Below, one piece after another: positions 26,749 to 36,848 of a stretch of 64,000 nt of DNA (the first letter of the stretch is position 1; every line of letters starts with the position of its first letter). The DNA is taken from the NCBI GenBank assembly GCA_947259575.1, contig CAMYMU010000047.1, positions 45,430 through 109,429 of the forward strand. The letters are read 5' to 3'. Source of the DNA: an uncultured Ectothiorhodospiraceae bacterium. Its GTDB lineage: Bacteria > Pseudomonadota > Gammaproteobacteria > UBA6429 > Thiohalophilaceae. Below the pieces are notes generated by a model that was given only the letters and a program-made list of their open reading frames with translations, was not told the DNA's origin and ran no database searches. The position numbers were made by a program, and so were the translations under genes.

Positions 26749-28548
26749 ATGCAAAAGATACTCGACAAAATAGATATTAACGAAATCAACAATCTGTATC
26801 AGTTGTTTTGTTCAAGAGTGCACCGTTCTGCGGAGAAAGATGCGTACCAATATTATGATGACGATACCGAGGCATGGAAAACTCATAGTTGGTCGCAAAT
26901 GGCGGATCATGTTGCACGTTGGCAGCATGCGCTCAAAAATGAAAACCTTAGCCCAGGGGATCGAGTGGGCATCATGGTTAATAACTGCCCTGAATGGGTT
27001 ATGTTTGAGCAAGCTGCACTTGGGCTGGGGCTTGTCATTATCCCATTATATACAAACGACCGCGCGGACAATGTTTGTTATATTATTGAAGATGCTGGTA
27101 TAAAGTTATTATTCATCCAAGGCGAAGTGCAATGGTCACAACTAAAAGAAGGTTGTGAAAAACAAAACTCCCTAAAAAAAGTTATCACCCATCAGCAGGT
27201 TAGCGATCCAGATGGACACGTTATTCACATAAATAACTGGCTCCCCGATCCTGCTCGGCGTTTCCCGCTTGCGGAGCTCAATGTCCATGGCAGCAGCTTA
27301 GCGACAATCGTTTATACGTCAGGTACTACTGGGCGACCCAAGGGGGTTATGCTTAGTCACCATAATATTCTTTGGAATGCGGATAGTGGCACAGATAGTA
27401 TTGAAATCTACGCAAGTGACAGCTTCATTTCCTTCCTTCCCTTGTCTCATATGTTCGAGCGTTCTATCGGATATTATTTACCGATGCTATGCGGCTCAGT
27501 AGTGAATTATGCACGTTCGATCGAACATCTTGCCGAAGATCTTATTACTGTTCAGCCTACGGTAATGATTACCGTGCCACGCATATTTGAGCGCGTTTAT
27601 AATAAAATTAATGCCCAACTGACCCAGAAATCACCCGTTGCTCGCTTTTTATTTAATAGTGCGGTTAATATCGGATGGCGCCGCTTCCAATACCAGCAAG
27701 GTAAGACTGGCTGGATTCCTAGCTTAATTTTTTATCCGCTATTGTATGCTCTCGTCGGTAAAAAGATTATGGCTAAACTTGGAGGTAACATGCGACTCGC
27801 TGTGAGTGGTGGCGCACCACTTGCTGGCGATATTGCAAAGACCTTCATTGGACTAGGCCTCACTATTTCTCAAGGGTATGGCATGACCGAGCTTAGTCCA
27901 GTGGTTAGCACCAATAAGCTAAATGACAATGAACCGACCAGCGTTGGACAAGCACTGCGGGATATCGATATCAAGCTAGGAGAAAACGATGAGCTATGTG
28001 TCAGATCACCGGGGGTGATGCTTGGTTATTGGCATGACGACGAAGCCACAGAAAATATCATTGACGATAATGGTTGGCTGCACACTGGTGACAAAGCTAA
28101 AATTATCGATGAGCATATTTATATTACCGGTCGGATAAAAGAGATTCTCGTTTTATCCAACGGCGAGAAAGTACCGCCCGCTGACATAGAACTGGCATTG
28201 GCGAACGATACTCTGATTGAGCAATCCATGATTATTGGCGAGCAAAAACCCTTCCTGGCCGCACTCCTTGTATTCAATGATGAAGAGTGGAATAAGCTGG
28301 CAAAACAACTTAATATCAATGCCACTCCTAACAACCTCGACTCAGAGATAGTCAAGAAATATACCCTGGAAAGAGTGAAGCAGCATCTTAATGATTTTCC
28401 TGGTTATGCAAATATTTACCAAATCAAGATCATCCTTGAACCCTGGACAGTGGAAAACAATATGTTGACTCCCACTTTGAAACTGAAGCGACGTGAGATA
28501 CAAAAATACTACCAGGATGACATCGCCAAGCTATACGAAGGTCACTAA
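26749..28548 (+). CDS. fadD: Long-chain fatty acid-CoA ligase
   Basis: A 599-residue AMP-forming acyl-CoA synthetase that activates fatty acids for the upstream fad enzymes. The phosphate-binding loop YTSGTTGRPKG lies at about 189-199, followed by GYGMTELSPV and the hinge/adenylation region HTGDKAKIIDEHIYITGRIK. The sequence looks more like the eukaryote-type LC-FACS branch than E. coli FadD; the gene symbol reflects function. I use the ATG at 26749, 22 bp after fadJ. Its stop overlaps the yciA start by one base. Confidence 0.9.
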   Translation: MQKILDKIDINEINNLYQLFCSRVHRSAEKDAYQYYDDDTEAWKTHSWSQMADHVARWQHALKNENLSPGDRVGIMVNNCPEWVMFEQAALGLGLVIIPLYTNDRADNVCYIIEDAGIKLLFIQGEVQWSQLKEGCEKQNSLKKVITHQQVSDPDGHVIHINNWLPDPARRFPLAELNVHGSSLATIVYTSGTTGRPKGVMLSHHNILWNADSGTDSIEIYASDSFISFLPLSHMFERSIGYYLPMLCGSVVNYARSIEHLAEDLITVQPTVMITVPRIFERVYNKINAQLTQKSPVARFLFNSAVNIGWRRFQYQQGKTGWIPSLIFYPLLYALVGKKIMAKLGGNMRLAVSGGAPLAGDIAKTFIGLGLTISQGYGMTELSPVVSTNKLNDNEPTSVGQALRDIDIKLGENDELCVRSPGVMLGYWHDDEATENIIDDNGWLHTGDKAKIIDEHIYITGRIKEILVLSNGEKVPPADIELALANDTLIEQSMIIGEQKPFLAALLVFNDEEWNKLAKQLNINATPNNLDSEIVKKYTLERVKQHLNDFPGYANIYQIKIILEPWTVENNMLTPTLKLKRREIQKYYQDDIAKLYEGH

Positions 28549-28967
28549 TGGCTACTGATTCAGATTCATTACCGAAGGATAAACAACCGGAAATCAGGAT
28601 TCTTGCTATGCCCGCTGACACTAATGCAGCAGGAGACATTTTCGGAGGATGGCTTATGTCCCAAGTCGATATTGCAGGTAGCATTGTGGCATATCGGTTT
28701 GCTAATGGACGTGTTGTGACTGTTGCGGTTAACGAATTCGTTTTTATTAAACCTGTATTCGTTGGTGATCTGGTTAGTTTGTTTGCAGATTTGATTCATG
28801 TCGGCAACACCTCAATGCAAGTCCAAGTTTCTGCCTTTGCCGAACGTAAAAGAGGAGCAGCTGAATGCCAGCGAGTTGCGCAGGCAAAACTAACTTATGT
28901 GGCAATTGATGCCGACAGGAAGCCGCGCCCAGTTGAAAATAAAAAAAAGAATAAAATTAGTAACTAA
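28548..28967 (+). CDS. yciA: Acyl-CoA thioesterase YciA
   Basis: A 139-residue hot-dog-fold thioesterase of the YciA group, which hydrolyses acyl-CoAs. MPADTNAAGDIFGGWLMSQVD (about 23-43) holds the signature with the catalytic aspartate, and VAVNEFVFIKPV follows. It is the last gene of the fad operon, coupled to fadD through a TAATG overlap, and converges with tatD by 4 bp. The tail after residue ~124 is lysine-rich. A recycling or overflow valve for CoA during beta-oxidation is a reasonable inference. Confidence 0.92.
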   Translation: MATDSDSLPKDKQPEIRILAMPADTNAAGDIFGGWLMSQVDIAGSIVAYRFANGRVVTVAVNEFVFIKPVFVGDLVSLFADLIHVGNTSMQVQVSAFAERKRGAAECQRVAQAKLTYVAIDADRKPRPVENKKKNKISN

Positions 28968-29743
28968 TAATTAGCATTTTTGAATAGATTGAAGAAGTTT
29001 TCTGTTGTTACTTCCCCCACCTCTTCCAGGCGCACTCCACGTAGTTCTGCAATATGCTCTGCAACATGTTTGACATAAGCCGGCTGGTTCGGTTTTCCTC
29101 TAAATGGAACAGGCGCAAGATAGGGCGAATCAGTTTCAACCAACATTTTCTCTTTAGGCATTTTTTTCGCCACTTCTTTTAATTCTTTTGCGCTATTAAA
29201 AGTCACGATCCCAGAGAATGAAATGTAAAAATTAAGATCCAGAGCTCGCTTAGCCGTTTCCCAATCTTCGACAAAGCAGTGCATAACTCCACCCACTTCT
29301 CCTGCATCTTCTTCTTTCATGATTCGCAAGGTGTCCTCGGTAGCATCACGCATGTGAATGATGAGAGGTTTTTCACTTTGCTTTGATGCAGCAATGTGTT
29401 GACGAAAGCGATCTCGTTGCCATTCAAGATCACCTTCGCTTCGAAAATAATCAAGCCCGGTCTCACCGATTGCGATAACTTTTTCATGTGCAGCAAGTTT
29501 AAGTAATTCCTCTGCGCTAGGATCATGCCCTTCATCTTCATTAGGATGAACACCAACGGATGCGAAAATATTTTTATGCTCTTTAGCCGGGTTTAAGACA
29601 TCGTCAAAGTGCTCGAGATCGATGCAGACACATAAAAAGTGGCTGACACCCTGTTCGTTGGCTTTATCAAGCGCGCCTTGTAGCTGGCCGTCATAAGGTT
29701 CCAGATCCAGGCGATCCAGATGACAATGGGAGTCTACTAACAT
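28964..29743 (-). CDS. TatD family metal-dependent hydrolase (YcfH type)
   Basis: A 259-residue TIM-barrel hydrolase: H6-x-H8 in DSHCHLDRL, E in AIGETGLDYF, H in IIHMRDA, H in MHCFVEDW and D in VETDSPYLAPV give the full metal site. TatD enzymes are 3'-5' exonucleases or deoxyribonucleases with a proposed repair role; the YcfH branch is usually found next to holB and pilZ, exactly as here. It is the last gene of the holB-pilZ-tatD run, 44 bp after pilZ. Confidence 0.92.
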   Translation of the reverse strand: MLVDSHCHLDRLDLEPYDGQLQGALDKANEQGVSHFLCVCIDLEHFDDVLNPAKEHKNIFASVGVHPNEDEGHDPSAEELLKLAAHEKVIAIGETGLDYFRSEGDLEWQRDRFRQHIAASKQSEKPLIIHMRDATEDTLRIMKEEDAGEVGGVMHCFVEDWETAKRALDLNFYISFSGIVTFNSAKELKEVAKKMPKEKMLVETDSPYLAPVPFRGKPNQPAYVKHVAEHIAELRGVRLEEVGEVTTENFFNLFKNANY

Positions 29744-29787
29744 GGTTATAACTTTCTTTGCTAAATCTAATTAAGGGGATAGTGAAA

Positions 29788-30153
29788 TTACATAGTGTGG
29801 GTTTGTCTATCAGACTTCAAGGCACCCGCAAGGTAGGTTTCAATCTTGGTCCTGGCACTACCGCCATCTTGTTCGCTAAACTGCACGCCTATTCCTGCCG
29901 CACGATTACCCTGCGCACCCTTAGGCGTTACCCAAACAATCTTGCCGGCAACAGGTAGTTTTTCCTTTTCGTCCATCAAGGTGAGCAGCATGAAAACTTC
30001 ATCACCCAGTTTGTATGATTTATTGGTAGGAATAAACAGGCCGCCATTTCTGATAAAAGGCATATAAGCAGCATACAATGCGCTTTTGTCCTTAATCGTC
30101 AATGAAAGTATGCCTTGTCTTCCTCCGGGCATACCGGCTGGCAGATTACTCAT
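29788..30153 (-). CDS. pilZ: Type IV pilus PilZ-domain protein
   Basis: A 121-residue single-domain PilZ protein. It lacks the RxxxR motif that binds cyclic di-GMP but keeps the core (PFIRNGGLFIPT, GDEVFMLLTLM, GKIVWVTP, GIGVQF), the state of Pseudomonas and Xanthomonas PilZ, which act in type IV pilus assembly through protein contacts. The holB-pilZ-tatD order is the usual one. It begins 17 bp after holB. Confidence 0.9.
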   Translation of the reverse strand: MSNLPAGMPGGRQGILSLTIKDKSALYAAYMPFIRNGGLFIPTNKSYKLGDEVFMLLTLMDEKEKLPVAGKIVWVTPKGAQGNRAAGIGVQFSEQDGGSARTKIETYLAGALKSDRQTHTM

Positions 30154-30170
30154 TTTCCTTTTCTCCTGTA

Positions 30171-31184
30171 CTACCGATAGTGCGTATGTTCTACTGATGC
30201 TGTCAGGGTTTTCCAGTCTAACAACAAATCATCCATTATCATTTGTGTATTTAACGGCGCACGTTGTTTTTTTAGTATATCTAAAATGTTATCTAAAAAA
30301 CGGTATAAGCTACCTAATTCTACCTGCTGTGCCAGTTTCTGCAAATCAGCCGACTTATCCAGATTAACCAGCGCCTCACGCAGATTAACCTTCAGCTTTA
30401 TCAGGTCACTGATCCAGCTGTATACCCACTGTATCGGCGTAGTTATTCCGGTCTTTAACCATTGCTTATCAGCGCCCAGGGGGGATTCAGCCCCCTCAGC
30501 CACAGCGAGAAACAGCGAAAACATCTGTTCTCGCTGCTTTATAAGCTCAGAATCTACACTTTTCACTGCTTTTAGCGGGGCACCATTGGCCATGGCCAGA
30601 ACTGCCCGCTCGCTTCCACCAATTTCACCATCAAATAGCCCGGTATGGTGTTTATTTAACCAATTTACTGCCATATCAGCGCTAGGACTGTCAAAATTAA
30701 CTCGCTGGCAACGGCTGAGAATAGTCGATGGCAGCGAGGCGCTATGTGAGGAAACCAGAATAATAAGGGTGTTTTCCGGTGGCTCCTCCAGTGACTTTAA
30801 CAGGCTATTCGCTGCTGCAAGATTCATGGATTCAGCAGGGCTGATAATCGCCACACGATAGGACGCGTAGTGAGCAGCCAAACCAAACTGTTCAGTAAGC
30901 CCCCTAATTTGGTCAACTTTGATCCCTTTTCCCTCTTCTTCGGGCTCAATCAAATGAAAATCTGGGTGAGTATTGGCCTCAAATTGTGCGCAGGAACGGC
31001 ACTGTGAACATGGCATAAAGTTGTCATCGGGTTGCTGACAAAGCAACGACTGCGCAAACTGACGTGCAATATCCAGTTTACCCAGGCCTTCAATACCACC
31101 AAACAACATAGCGTGAGGTAAACGTTGCTCATTCACTCTCTGTACAAGTTGTTGCCACTGTGAGAGTGTCCATGGAAAGATCAT
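30171..31184 (-). CDS. holB: DNA polymerase III delta' subunit
   Basis: A 337-residue clamp-loader subunit. The AAA fold starts at [17 protein letters not shown]; the P-loop region [12 protein letters not shown] is close to a Walker A motif but delta' does not need ATPase activity. Cysteines in LLCQ..., CSQCRSC form the usual zinc module (about 48-68). [14 protein letters not shown] and [11 protein letters not shown] match clamp-loader core segments. The start overlaps the tmk stop by 4 bp. Confidence 0.92.
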   Translation of the reverse strand: MIFPWTLSQWQQLVQRVNEQRLPHAMLFGGIEGLGKLDIARQFAQSLLCQQPDDNFMPCSQCRSCAQFEANTHPDFHLIEPEEEGKGIKVDQIRGLTEQFGLAAHYASYRVAIISPAESMNLAAANSLLKSLEEPPENTLIILVSSHSASLPSTILSRCQRVNFDSPSADMAVNWLNKHHTGLFDGEIGGSERAVLAMANGAPLKAVKSVDSELIKQREQMFSLFLAVAEGAESPLGADKQWLKTGITTPIQWVYSWISDLIKLKVNLREALVNLDKSADLQKLAQQVELGSLYRFLDNILDILKKQRAPLNTQMIMDDLLLDWKTLTASVEHTHYR

Positions 31185-31810
31185 ACGGCCTGCACCAATG
31201 TTTTTAACACACTCAATAAATCCTGCTGGACAATATCCAACTGCGGTTCAGCATTCACTATCGCATAGCGTTCGGGAAACTGCTTTGCTCTATCTAAATA
31301 TGCATTTCTAACCCGCGTGAAAAAATCAATATTTTCCTGTTCAAAACGATCTGGCTCACTGCGGTTACTCGCGCGTGATAATCCAACATCAACAGGTAAA
31401 TCAAAAATAATGGTCATATCTGGACGCACATCGCCTTGCACCCAATTTTCAAGTGCAGCTATACGCTCAAATGCTATTCCACGTCCACCGCCTTGATAGG
31501 CATAGGTCGCATCAGTAAAACGATCACAGATTACCCACTTGCCTTCTCTGATAGATGGCATAATAACTTCATTCAAGTGTTGCGCGCGGGCAGCAAACAT
31601 TAACAACAACTCAGTGTCGCTGCACATATTAGTTTCATTCTTATCCAGAAGTATTTCACGCAGACGTTCAGAAAGTGGTGTACCACCAGGTTCACGAGTC
31701 AATACAACTTCGATTGCGTGTTGCTCCAGGTAGTCTTTTATGAATGATATGTTCGTGCTTTTCCCTGCCCCTTCTCCACCTTCGATGGTTATAAATTTTC
31801 CTGTCTGCAT
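31181..31810 (-). CDS. tmk: Thymidylate kinase
   Basis: A 209-residue dTMP kinase making dTDP for DNA synthesis. [10 protein letters not shown] (9-18) is the P-loop, TREPGGTP follows and [17 protein letters not shown] is the DR(Y/F) and lid region, of the lid-arginine E. coli class. It lies 7 bp after mltG and overlaps holB by 4 bp, the conserved mltG-tmk-holB arrangement. Confidence 0.95.
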   Translation of the reverse strand: MQTGKFITIEGGEGAGKSTNISFIKDYLEQHAIEVVLTREPGGTPLSERLREILLDKNETNMCSDTELLLMFAARAQHLNEVIMPSIREGKWVICDRFTDATYAYQGGGRGIAFERIAALENWVQGDVRPDMTIIFDLPVDVGLSRASNRSEPDRFEQENIDFFTRVRNAYLDRAKQFPERYAIVNAEPQLDIVQQDLLSVLKTLVQAV

Positions 31811-31817
31811 ATTTTCG

Positions 31818-32864
31818 CTAGTTATTGGCTGGGTTATATGACGAGAACGGCTTTTTACGCCCTTTTAATTGATATTTAATAACAGCATTATTATGTTCCT
31901 GCAAGGTGGCCGAAAAATAATGACTACCATCACCCTTGGAAACAAAATAGAGCGCCTCACCTTCTTCGGGTCTTAAAACAGCATCAATCGCTTCGCGCCC
32001 TGGCATGGCAATAGGCGTAGGCGGTAAACCAAAGTTCCGATAAGTATTGTAGGGATTATCATGCCTTAAGTCACGCCGTCTAATATTTCCTTTATAGCGG
32101 TCACCCATCCCATATATAACCGTGGGATCACTTTGTAAGCGCATTCGTTTAATTAAGCGCCTGGAAAAAACACCGGCTATTGCTGGTCTTTCAGAGGCAA
32201 GCCCAGTTTCTTTTTCTACAATTGACGCCAGAATTAAAACCTCGTATGGAGACTTCACCGGGATGCCGACATCCCGTTCCTCCCAGCTAGTGACGAGATA
32301 GTTATGCATCGATTGATAGGCGCGTTCAAGCACCACTAAATCGCTAATACCACGAGGAAAATGGTAGGTATCCGGCATAAAGCGCCCTTCAGGATGTTCA
32401 CCGGCATGACCAAGCTTTACCATAATGTCATTATCACTAAGCCCATTGATGGTGTGTGAAATATATTGGTTTTCTTTAATTGCCGCGAGCATTTGCTTGA
32501 ATGTCCAACCTTCTATTATGGTGATTGAATACTGCACAACATCACCGTTAGCAATACTTTCAAGAAATGATAATGGTGTTGCGCCTGATTCAAGTTTGTA
32601 TTCACCGATATGTATTTTGCTTGCTTGACTAGTCCAGCGCGCATACCAGGTCAAATACCTAGGATTGCTGATAATATTTTGTTGATGTAGTTGACGCGCT
32701 ATGCGTGTTAAGTTGCTTCCCTGGTCGACCTTAATAATCAGGCCATCTTCGGGAACCTGCATCTTTTCCGACATGAATTGTTGAATATCGTAGATAAGCC
32801 AAACCAGAGCGAGAACGAAAATGGCTAACAAAATGGCGAAGCTATATATTATTTTTTTAATCAT
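31818..32864 (-). CDS. mltG: Endolytic murein transglycosylase MltG
   Basis: A 348-residue membrane-anchored lytic transglycosylase that cuts nascent glycan strands and sets their length. Residues ~4-25 form the single membrane segment. A LysM-like region follows ([14 protein letters not shown]), then the catalytic segment ASIVEKETG with E217 and E219 where E. coli has its active glutamate. [10 protein letters not shown] and [17 protein letters not shown] are family hallmarks. It overlaps pabC by 8 bp. Confidence 0.94.
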   Translation of the reverse strand: MIKKIIYSFAILLAIFVLALVWLIYDIQQFMSEKMQVPEDGLIIKVDQGSNLTRIARQLHQQNIISNPRYLTWYARWTSQASKIHIGEYKLESGATPLSFLESIANGDVVQYSITIIEGWTFKQMLAAIKENQYISHTINGLSDNDIMVKLGHAGEHPEGRFMPDTYHFPRGISDLVVLERAYQSMHNYLVTSWEERDVGIPVKSPYEVLILASIVEKETGLASERPAIAGVFSRRLIKRMRLQSDPTVIYGMGDRYKGNIRRRDLRHDNPYNTYRNFGLPPTPIAMPGREAIDAVLRPEEGEALYFVSKGDGSHYFSATLQEHNNAVIKYQLKGRKKPFSSYNPANN

Positions 32865-33687
32865 GCGAGTTAACTATATCGACAACCTTGTCTTGTAAAA
32901 GACAAGTTACCTCTCCTATCTCCAGCCGGGTATTACCAAGTTCACATATTGGCCAAATACCATTGATACTGTTGGTCAAAAATATCTCATCCGCTTCCAT
33001 AAGTTGAGCAACTTCAACGCGGCTCACAGACACAGGTATTCCCTGCTGTTGAGCATATTCAGTAATAAAAGTACGCATTATACCGGCTACTCCACATTCG
33101 GACAGATCCGGGGTAAAGAGTTCACCATTTTTAACCAAAAACAGGTTATGCATAGTCGCTTCAATTACCTCGCCTTCATAACCAAGCATAATACCTTCCT
33201 GACAGTCTGTGCCAGCGAGTTCCTGAAGGGCCAATATTTGTTCAAGTCGATTCAGGTGCTTAATGCCTGCTAATTTTGGCTGGTAAGCCAATCGCGTCGC
33301 ACAAATCTGGGCCTTTATTCCCTTTGTAGCCCAAGCAACTGTGGTTTTCACCTTGTCAGATATGAAGACTATGCTGTGTGCCTGAATTGTCTCCGGAGGA
33401 GCATAACCACGTTCACCTATTCCCCGCGTAACGATTATTTTTATGATTTGTTGCCCTGTGGATTTTAGGTATGGTTGGATTAAGGGGAGCAACGCCTCCA
33501 CATCAAATGGACTAATCTTTAATTGGCTAAGTGAGCGGGTTAGTCGCTTCAGATGCTGGTCCAAGAAAATCAATTGGCCATCAACGCTCAAGATAGTTTC
33601 AAAGACGCCATCACCATAAGCCAGACCACGATCATAGACTGAAATTTGATCGGTTAGCCCACCATTTACGAGTGTAACCGATGTCAT
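32857..33687 (-). CDS. pabC: Aminodeoxychorismate lyase
   Basis: A 276-residue class IV PLP enzyme that releases pyruvate from 4-amino-4-deoxychorismate to give 4-aminobenzoate for folate. YDRGLAYGDGVFETIL is the class IV opening, with the PLP lysine in AGIKHLNRLEQ and the C-terminal EIFLTNSINGIWPI. The start follows the pabB stop directly and the stop overlaps mltG, as in many gammaproteobacteria. A branched-chain aminotransferase is unlikely given the neighbours. Confidence 0.92.
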   Translation of the reverse strand: MTSVTLVNGGLTDQISVYDRGLAYGDGVFETILSVDGQLIFLDQHLKRLTRSLSQLKISPFDVEALLPLIQPYLKSTGQQIIKIIVTRGIGERGYAPPETIQAHSIVFISDKVKTTVAWATKGIKAQICATRLAYQPKLAGIKHLNRLEQILALQELAGTDCQEGIMLGYEGEVIEATMHNLFLVKNGELFTPDLSECGVAGIMRTFITEYAQQQGIPVSVSRVEVAQLMEADEIFLTNSINGIWPICELGNTRLEIGEVTCLLQDKVVDIVNSHD

Positions 33688-35085
33688 CTATTTTAAACCT
33701 TGTAAGGCAACGATCATACCTTTGGCCTTGGCGCGGGTCTCTTCAAGCTCTTTATCGGCGATCGAATCCGCAACGATCCCAGCACCAGCCCTGAACGTTA
33801 CATGCTTATCCTTAACTGTCAAACTACGAATAAGAATGTTCAGGTCCATGTCTCCATTATGATTTAAAAAACCAAGTGAGCCAGTATATGCGCCGCGTGC
33901 GGTCTGCTCTAGCTCCATAATAATCTCCATACAGCGTACTTTTGGGCAACCTGTAATTGTGCCGCCTGGAAAAATCGCTTTGATAATCTGGCCTGGGGTA
34001 ATATCATCCTGCATCTCGCCCGAGACGTTCGATACGATGTGATGGACATGTGCATAAGACTCTAGTGCCATAAACTCATCGACCTTTATTGTACCCGGTT
34101 TACAGATCCTACCAAGGTCATTCCTTTCCAGGTCAATCAGCATAATGTGTTCTGCTCGTTCTTTAAAATTAGAGATTAACTCAGATTGTAACGCGGCATC
34201 GTTATCCTCAGTTAAGCCACGGGGCCGAGTACCCGCAATGGGGCGTGTCTCTATTTTTTTGTTATGTGTACAGAATAATCGTTCTGGTGATGAACTCACA
34301 ATAGATGACTCGTCGAATTTAACCAGCGCGGAAAAAGGTGCCGGGTTGGCCGCTCTAAGTTTACGATAAAGCTCAATATCTGATGCTGTTTCGTTTAATT
34401 CTGCTTCCCACTGCCGTGACAAATTGACCTGAAAAACATCACCGTCATGAATAAACTTAAGAATTTTTCCGATCGAGTTTGTATATACGCTTGGTGTCTC
34501 TTCCTTAATTGAATTTACCAGTGTCTTATCCGTGCTAATAAATGACTGATTAGTTTGTTTTAATGCCATTCGCATATCTTCAAGTAAATGCTGATATTTT
34601 TTCTCGACGATTATATGAGTTTGATCCTGGGCATATTCATAAACAATTGTAGCGGGAATTCGAGTCGCAAAGGCCAAAGGTAATACAGTATCAACTTGAT
34701 TAATATTAACCGACGGCTCTATTTCATTAACAAGTTCATAACCAAGATATAAGAACCAGCCACCATAAAAAGGAATGGAAGGTACACCTTTAGAGGATTT
34801 TAATTCTGAATCCACTCCTTCTTTCTTCCAAACATGATCTAATTCAGCTAGAAACTGCTTACTTGGACATAATTGATCATCAAATGTGACTGAGTTATCG
34901 TGGTGTTTTATAAGTCGCTGCTGAGGGAAGGCAAACAAGATATCGAAATTACCGGTGCGAGATTCAGTTGAAACAGCCGTTGTTTCAAGTAAATAAGGGT
35001 AACGTTCAGGATCTTTTTCTAACAGTGATACCAGGTCATAGCGACCGGGATATATTTCGTGGATGATGGCTGGATTTTTTAACAC
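33688..35085 (-). CDS. pabB: Aminodeoxychorismate synthase component I
   Basis: A 465-residue chorismate-utilising enzyme that aminates chorismate for folate. The C-terminal half has the family blocks GDVFQVNLSRQWE, PERLF, ETRPIAGTRPRG, DLERNDLGR and FPGGTITGCPKVRCMEII. The adjacent pabC supports PabB over anthranilate synthase TrpE. The glutamine amidotransferase partner (PabA/TrpG) is not in the window. 30 bp separate it from fabF. Confidence 0.9.
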   Translation of the reverse strand: MLKNPAIIHEIYPGRYDLVSLLEKDPERYPYLLETTAVSTESRTGNFDILFAFPQQRLIKHHDNSVTFDDQLCPSKQFLAELDHVWKKEGVDSELKSSKGVPSIPFYGGWFLYLGYELVNEIEPSVNINQVDTVLPLAFATRIPATIVYEYAQDQTHIIVEKKYQHLLEDMRMALKQTNQSFISTDKTLVNSIKEETPSVYTNSIGKILKFIHDGDVFQVNLSRQWEAELNETASDIELYRKLRAANPAPFSALVKFDESSIVSSSPERLFCTHNKKIETRPIAGTRPRGLTEDNDAALQSELISNFKERAEHIMLIDLERNDLGRICKPGTIKVDEFMALESYAHVHHIVSNVSGEMQDDITPGQIIKAIFPGGTITGCPKVRCMEIIMELEQTARGAYTGSLGFLNHNGDMDLNILIRSLTVKDKHVTFRAGAGIVADSIADKELEETRAKAKGMIVALQGLK

Positions 35086-35115
35086 CCTGCTTTTACCTAA
35101 CAGGTGTACAAAAGC

Positions 35116-36354
35116 TTAGATCTTCCGAAACACGAGTGTTCCGTTGGTGCCGCCAAAGCCAAACGAATTGGAAAGTGCGACATCAATCTTCATCTCTCTT
35201 GCAGTATCCGGTACAAAATCAAGGTCACACTCAGGATCCTGGTTAAAAATGTTAATCGTTGGTGGCGCAACCTGATCGCGAATTGCGAGTGCAGTATAGA
35301 TAGCTTCAATGCCGCCTGCCGCGCCGAGTAAGTGGCCTGTCATTGACTTGGTCGAGCTCATTGCAATCTTATTCGCGTGATCGCCAAAGGCGCCTTTTAC
35401 CGCATAAACTTCCGCTTTATCACCCGCAGGTGTTGATGTTCCATGGGCGTTAATGTAATTAATCGCATCTGAATTAATGCCTGCGTTACGCATCGCATAC
35501 TGCATACAACGCTTAGCGCCATCACCACCTTCTGACGGTGAAGTCATATGATAAGCATCACCGCTCATGCCATAGCCAATAACTTCGGCATAAATGTTGG
35601 CACCGCGTTTTTTAGCGTGCTCATACTCTTCTAACACAACAACACCTGCGCCATCACTCAAGACAAAACCATCACGATCTTTATCCCAAGGTCGGCTTGC
35701 AGTAGTTGGATCATCATTTCGGGTCGATAATGCACGTGCAGCAGCAAAACCAGCCATGCTAGAAGGAGTTGAAGCACTTTCTGCGCCGCCTGCCAACATT
35801 ACATCAGCATCACCGTACTCAATAATGCGTGCTGCATCACCAATACTATGGGTTGCTGTGGCGCATGCAGTTACCAATGCAATATTGGGCCCTTTCAATC
35901 CGTAGCGGATAGATACATGACCTGAAATCATATTGATAATGCTGGCGGGGATTAAAAAAGGCGAAACTCTACGAGGACCTTTTTCCATTATGGTTTGATG
36001 GTTTTTTTCAATAACACCAATGCCACCAATACCAGAACCAATCGCAACACCAATACGCTCTGCATTTTCATCGGTGACTTCAAGCCCAGAATCGATCATA
36101 GCTTCCGTTGCAGCAACAAGACCATATTGGATAAACATATCCATTTTTTTTGCATCTTTTGTCGAGATAATGTCACCTGGGACAAAATCTTTAACGGTGC
36201 CGCCAAAACGAACCGTGTAGTCAGTGACATCAAAGTGCTCTATCGGACCGATTCCACTTTTACCGGCAAGAATGTTTTCCCACGACGTCTTAACGTCGAG
36301 ACCAACAGGTGAGACAGTACCAAGTCCGGTTACAACTACACGACGCTTAGACAA
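35116..36354 (-). CDS. fabF: 3-oxoacyl-ACP synthase II
   Basis: A 412-residue condensing enzyme elongating acyl-ACP with malonyl-ACP. The active cysteine is in [10 protein letters not shown] and the two histidines in [11 protein letters not shown] and [11 protein letters not shown]. Full family length. It lies downstream of acpP but a strong hairpin terminator (36416-36447) separates them, so it may be expressed at a lower level than acpP. Confidence 0.95.
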   Translation of the reverse strand: MSKRRVVVTGLGTVSPVGLDVKTSWENILAGKSGIGPIEHFDVTDYTVRFGGTVKDFVPGDIISTKDAKKMDMFIQYGLVAATEAMIDSGLEVTDENAERIGVAIGSGIGGIGVIEKNHQTIMEKGPRRVSPFLIPASIINMISGHVSIRYGLKGPNIALVTACATATHSIGDAARIIEYGDADVMLAGGAESASTPSSMAGFAAARALSTRNDDPTTASRPWDKDRDGFVLSDGAGVVVLEEYEHAKKRGANIYAEVIGYGMSGDAYHMTSPSEGGDGAKRCMQYAMRNAGINSDAINYINAHGTSTPAGDKAEVYAVKGAFGDHANKIAMSSTKSMTGHLLGAAGGIEAIYTALAIRDQVAPPTINIFNQDPECDLDFVPDTAREMKIDVALSNSFGFGGTNGTLVFRKI

Positions 36355-36410
36355 ACGTTTTCTCCCAATATAGATACATGGTGAAAATCACAAAAAATTA
36401 AAAACACAGT

Positions 36411-36447
36411 AAAAAGGCCGCAGCCACTGATGAAGTGGTATGCGGCC
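36411..36447 (-). terminator. Terminator after acpP
   Basis: On the minus strand, a GC-rich arm ggccgca (with a second paired block ccac/gtgg) closes on tgcggcc across a 7-base loop, followed by a T5 run (+ strand aaaaa at 36411-36415). It sits just after the acpP stop and before fabF, consistent with high acpP and lower fabF expression. Confidence 0.8.
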
Positions 36448-36464
36448 GGGAATTCTTAGCTGAA

Positions 36465-36701
36465 TTAGCTGCTATGCGAGTTAATGTAATCGATAGCTTG
36501 ACGAACAGTCGTGATTTTTTCAGCTTCATCATCAGGAATCTCTGTTTCAAATTCCTCTTCCAAAGCCATGACCAATTCTACTGTATCCAGAGAATCCGCT
36601 CCAAGATCGTCGACAAAAGACGCGTCTTCTTTTACTTCGTCATCTTTCACGCCTAATTGTTCGATAACAATTTTTTTGACGCGTTCTTCTACACTACTCA
36701 T
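36465..36701 (-). CDS. acpP: Acyl carrier protein
   Basis: A 78-residue acidic carrier protein. S37 in [13 protein letters not shown] takes the 4'-phosphopantetheine arm. Length and sequence are standard. It lies between fabG (147 bp upstream) and fabF. The long upstream gap holds a perfect inverted repeat and a candidate -10, and a strong terminator follows, so acpP probably has its own transcript. Confidence 0.97.
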   Translation of the reverse strand: MSSVEERVKKIVIEQLGVKDDEVKEDASFVDDLGADSLDTVELVMALEEEFETEIPDDEAEKITTVRQAIDYINSHSS

Positions 36702-36781
36702 GCGTTTTCTTCCTCCAAGTTTTTCGTTCTTGTTGAACGACTGGGCGGCTATTGTATTTGAAACGCCGCCACGATGCTACA

Positions 36782-36809
36782 ATTTTACTACCAGAATCGG
36801 AACCGATTC
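36782..36809 (-). promoter_or_regulatory. Candidate acpP promoter element with inverted repeat
   Basis: gaatcgg and ccgattc (36794-36800, 36803-36809) form a perfect 7-bp inverted repeat with a 2-bp centre. On the minus strand a TAAAAT at 36782-36787 lies 6 bp downstream and could be the -10; the repeat would then occupy the spacer. I see no good -35. The dyad is operator-like but I cannot name the factor. Confidence 0.45.
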
Positions 36810-36848
36810 ACTCACAATTAAATCAATAATATCAATATGTTATAGCTA

